Below, one piece after another: positions 62,142 through 64,000 of a stretch of 64,000 bases of DNA. This stretch comes from JAIQFF01 sp963788505 (GTDB lineage Bacteria > Acidobacteriota > Terriglobia > Terriglobales > Acidobacteriaceae). The position numbers were made by a program, and so were the translations under genes. Under the pieces are notes generated by a model. That model was not told where the DNA came from. It saw only the letters and a program-made list of their open reading frames with translations, and made no database searches. Position 1 is the first letter of the stretch, and each line of letters begins with the position of its first letter. The stretch covers positions 248,001 through 312,000 of the forward strand of contig CAWBGY010000014.1 in the NCBI GenBank assembly GCA_963788505.1. Reading direction: 5' to 3'.

Positions 62142-63020
62142 TCAGTCCGCCGCCGTAGATGCTGTATATCGCGCTCCCAGCTCCGTCGTCACCCGCAACA
62201 ATACATCCAGCGGCTTAAGAACTGGCAACTCCGCTCCTCTTAATTGCAGGGCCTCCACGACTTTCTCGGTCGCGATGTTCCCCACCAAAGCGTCCTGCGC
62301 GAAGGGGCATCCGCCCAGCCCGCCCAATGCGGAATCGAAGCGGCGGCAGCCCGCATCATACGCGGCCAGGATCTTCTCCGCTGCCTGGTCGGGACGGCTA
62401 TGCAAATGCACACCGATTTCCAGATACTCGTACTTCGAATTCACCGCTGAAAACAGTTCGCGAATCTGCGCCGGCCCGGCCAGCCCCACCGTGTCCGCCA
62501 GAGAGATGGTGCGAACCCCCAGCGATTCGAGCAGGTCGACGGCATCGACCACTTCGCCAATATTCCAGGGATCGCCGTAGGGATTGCCAAACGCCATGGA
62601 AATATAAACCACGGTGTCGAGGCTGGCCGCTTCCGCCTTGTTCTTGATCTTCTCCAGTTCGTCGATGGCATCTTCCAGGGTCTGATGCTGGTTGTTCCGC
62701 AAAAAAGTCGGCGAGACGGAATAAGGGAAGCCCAGGGTCCGCACTGCCTGGGTAGCGATCGCCCGCTGTGCGCCCTTTTCGTTGACCACGATGCCGATAA
62801 TTTCAACGTCATCGGGTGGATCCAGTTCCTTCAGCACTTCCTCCGAATCAGCCATCTGAGGAACTGCCTTCGGAGAAACAAACGAAACGGCATCGATGTG
62901 CTTGAACCCGGCGCTGATCAGCGCCTTCAGATAGTCGGTTTTGATGTAAGCGGGAATCTGCCCTTTCAGTCCCTGCCAGGCATCGCGCGGACACTCGACG
63001 AGTTTTACGGAATCCGACAT
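62142..63020 (-). CDS. mvaB: Hydroxymethylglutaryl-CoA lyase
   Basis: A 292-residue HMGL-like TIM-barrel lyase. VKLVECPRDAWQGLKGQIPA starts the barrel; FKHIDAVSFVSPKAVPQMAD, SMAFGNPYGDPW, SLADTVGLAGP (metal Asp region), EIGVHLHSRPDQAAEK (metal His pair) and SALGGLGGCPFAQDALVGNI, with the catalytic Cys, are all present. It cleaves HMG-CoA to acetoacetate and acetyl-CoA, the last leucine-degradation step. The start at 63018-63020 is chosen; the frame upstream runs through a repeat and antisense sequence. Confidence 0.93.
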   Translation of the reverse strand: MSDSVKLVECPRDAWQGLKGQIPAYIKTDYLKALISAGFKHIDAVSFVSPKAVPQMADSEEVLKELDPPDDVEIIGIVVNEKGAQRAIATQAVRTLGFPYSVSPTFLRNNQHQTLEDAIDELEKIKNKAEAASLDTVVYISMAFGNPYGDPWNIGEVVDAVDLLESLGVRTISLADTVGLAGPAQIRELFSAVNSKYEYLEIGVHLHSRPDQAAEKILAAYDAGCRRFDSALGGLGGCPFAQDALVGNIATEKVVEALQLRGAELPVLKPLDVLLRVTTELGARYTASTAAD

Positions 63021-63033
63021 TCGAAATTCGCGG

Positions 63034-63111
63034 CCGCGGATCAACACAGATTCTCGCGGATTAAACCCTAAAGTATTTTTTGATCCGTGTCGATCCGCGT
63101 TAATCCGTGGC
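63034..63111. repeat. GGATCCGTG-type inverted repeat in the leucine operon
   Basis: CGCGGATCAACACAGATTC / TCGCGGATTAA on the left and TTGATCCGTGTCGATCCGCG / TTAATCCGTGGC on the right are near-complementary. It fills the gap between mvaB and the carboxylase gene. This short unit is another member of the window's interspersed repeat set. Confidence 0.65.
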
Positions 63112-63121
63112 GAAAAAGAAG

Positions 63122-64000
63122 TTACGTTTGCAGCACTCCGACCTTGAACTCGGGTACGTCCGGATTCAGCGCGGCGGCCTCGAGCGCCTGCGTGATCGCA
63201 TCGCGCGTCTCTACCGGATCGATGATCTTGTCGATCCACAACCGGGCCGCGCCGTAGCGCGGATCGGTCTGTTCTTCGTAGGTTTTCTTGACTGACTCGA
63301 ACAGTTCCTTGCGGTCTTCGTCGCTCAACTTCTTGCCGCTGCGTTCCAATTGCTTGATCTTGATTTCCACCAGAGTGCCGGCCGCGGAATCGCCGCTCAT
63401 GACCGCGTAGCGGGCGGTCGGCCAGGCGAACACGAAGCGCGGATCGAATGCTTTGCCGCACATGGCATAGTGTCCAGCGCCGAACGAGCCCCCGACGATC
63501 ACCGTAATCTTTGGAACCACCGAGTTGGACACGGCGTTCACCAACTTCGCTCCCGCCTTGATGATGCCGCTCCACTCCGCATCGCGCCCCACCATGAATC
63601 CGTTTACGTCGTGAAAGAAAACCAGGGGGACCAGGTTCTGATTGCAGTCCATGATGAAGCGGGCGGCCTTTTCAGCCGACTCCGTGTAGATCACGCCGCC
63701 GAATTCCATTCGTTTGTGGCCCTCGTGGTCGGTCTGCTGCGCGTGCAGCTTCTGATTGGCCACAATCCCCACCGCAAAGCCGCCAATGCGCGCGTAGCCG
63801 CAGATGATGGTCTTGCCGTATTCAGCTTTGTATTCGTCGAAACGGCTGCCATCCACAATGCGGGCCAGGATTTCCTTCGTGTCATAGGGACGCGCCGGCG
63901 AAGAATCGTAGATGCCGTAGATTTCCTCCCCGGCCAGCGCGGGCGCCTGCGGCTTCCTGCGGTCCCAGGGCGATTGCCGGCGGTATCCCCACTTCTCGAT
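63122..64000 (-). CDS. Methylcrotonyl-CoA carboxylase beta chain (carboxyltransferase), N-terminus outside window
   Basis: The C-terminal about 292 residues of a biotin-dependent carboxyltransferase. Near the window edge it reads KWGYRRQSPWDRRKP and AGEEIYGIYDSS, then ILARIVDGSRFDEYKAEYG, GFAVGIVANQKLHAQQ, QNLVPLVFFHDVNGFMVG and VIVGGSFGAGHYAMCGKAFD, with PTARYAVMSGDSAAGTL. The sequence pattern fits methylcrotonyl-CoA carboxylase beta (LiuB/MccB) better than propionyl-CoA carboxylase. The genes downstream on the same strand are mvaB and a methylglutaconyl-CoA-hydratase-like gene, so this is a leucine-degradation operon. Confidence 0.9.
   Translation of the reverse strand: MEKWGYRRQSPWDRRKPQAPALAGEEIYGIYDSSPARPYDTKEILARIVDGSRFDEYKAEYGKTIICGYARIGGFAVGIVANQKLHAQQTDHEGHKRMEFGGVIYTESAEKAARFIMDCNQNLVPLVFFHDVNGFMVGRDAEWSGIIKAGAKLVNAVSNSVVPKITVIVGGSFGAGHYAMCGKAFDPRFVFAWPTARYAVMSGDSAAGTLVEIKIKQLERSGKKLSDEDRKELFESVKKTYEEQTDPRYGAARLWIDKIIDPVETRDAITQALEAAALNPDVPEFKVGVLQT

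Overview
The window is high-GC bacterial chromosome and most resembles a soil Acidobacteriota genome. This is an inference from gene content: GMC oxidoreductases beside a gluconate-2-dehydrogenase-subunit-3-like protein and Tat-exported sugar isomerases, an ECF sigma / anti-sigma / B-box / DUF4097-like operon, and very many palindromic intergenic repeats. No rRNA or other taxonomic marker is present. One tRNA (Pro, CGG) is seen, and one IS110/IS1111-type element with a scrambled relic of itself.

Layout. 1-9 kb: a secreted or periplasmic sugar-oxidation group (two GMC oxidoreductases, a subunit-3-like protein, two Tat-signal xylose-isomerase-like proteins), then an RpiR regulator coupled to a CocE-type hydrolase. 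9.4-10.7 kb: an exported amidohydrolase. 10.7-19.3 kb: a probable methylated-amine (betaine) module: Rieske oxygenase, TetR regulator, two flavin oxidoreductases and betaine-homocysteine methyltransferase, followed by egtD-egtB for ergothioneine. 19.7-28.7 kb: two ABC-F ATPases (YbiT- and Uup-like), a Gfo/Idh/MocA oxidoreductase, a YkgJ-like protein, and lactate permease with an FMN-dependent lactate-oxidising enzyme. 29-40.6 kb: a large secreted beta-helix-like protein, an ECF42-type sigma factor with its YCII/DGPF partner, a selenium-binding-protein-56 (methanethiol oxidase) gene coupled to a membrane protein, a methyltransferase, an AraC regulator, and a rare SGNH-hydrolase/polysaccharide-deacetylase fusion. 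41-47 kb: an accessory island of small secreted or membrane proteins, gene remnants, related palindromes and the IS element, ending at tRNA-Pro. 47-59 kb: GlcNAc-6-P deacetylase with a stand-alone GlmS-type isomerase domain, an outer-membrane barrel, glgC, the ECF-sigma envelope operon, gamma-carbonic anhydrase, and an XRE regulator with a zinc-ribbon-like start. 59-64 kb: histidine ammonia-lyase and a leucine-degradation operon (acyl-CoA thioesterase, methylglutaconyl-CoA-hydratase-like, HMG-CoA lyase, methylcrotonyl-CoA carboxylase beta chain).

Two features run through the whole window. First, intergenic space is full of palindromic repeats. One family keeps fixed flanks (TGTCATCCTGAGCG ... 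GTCGAAGGACCCCTA) around a hairpin whose sequence changes but whose pairing is kept. Repeat DNA has also entered coding sequence in hutH and at the end of an HD-domain gene. Second, at least six conserved genes (eight sites) are broken by what reads as a single surplus base, mostly in short homopolymers. This looks more like insertion-type sequencing error than gene decay, so I report those genes as reconstituted.

The most novel-looking region is 41-47 kb. Related palindromes sit in front of small secreted-protein genes, and the IS1111-like element and its relic each begin just behind such a gene.
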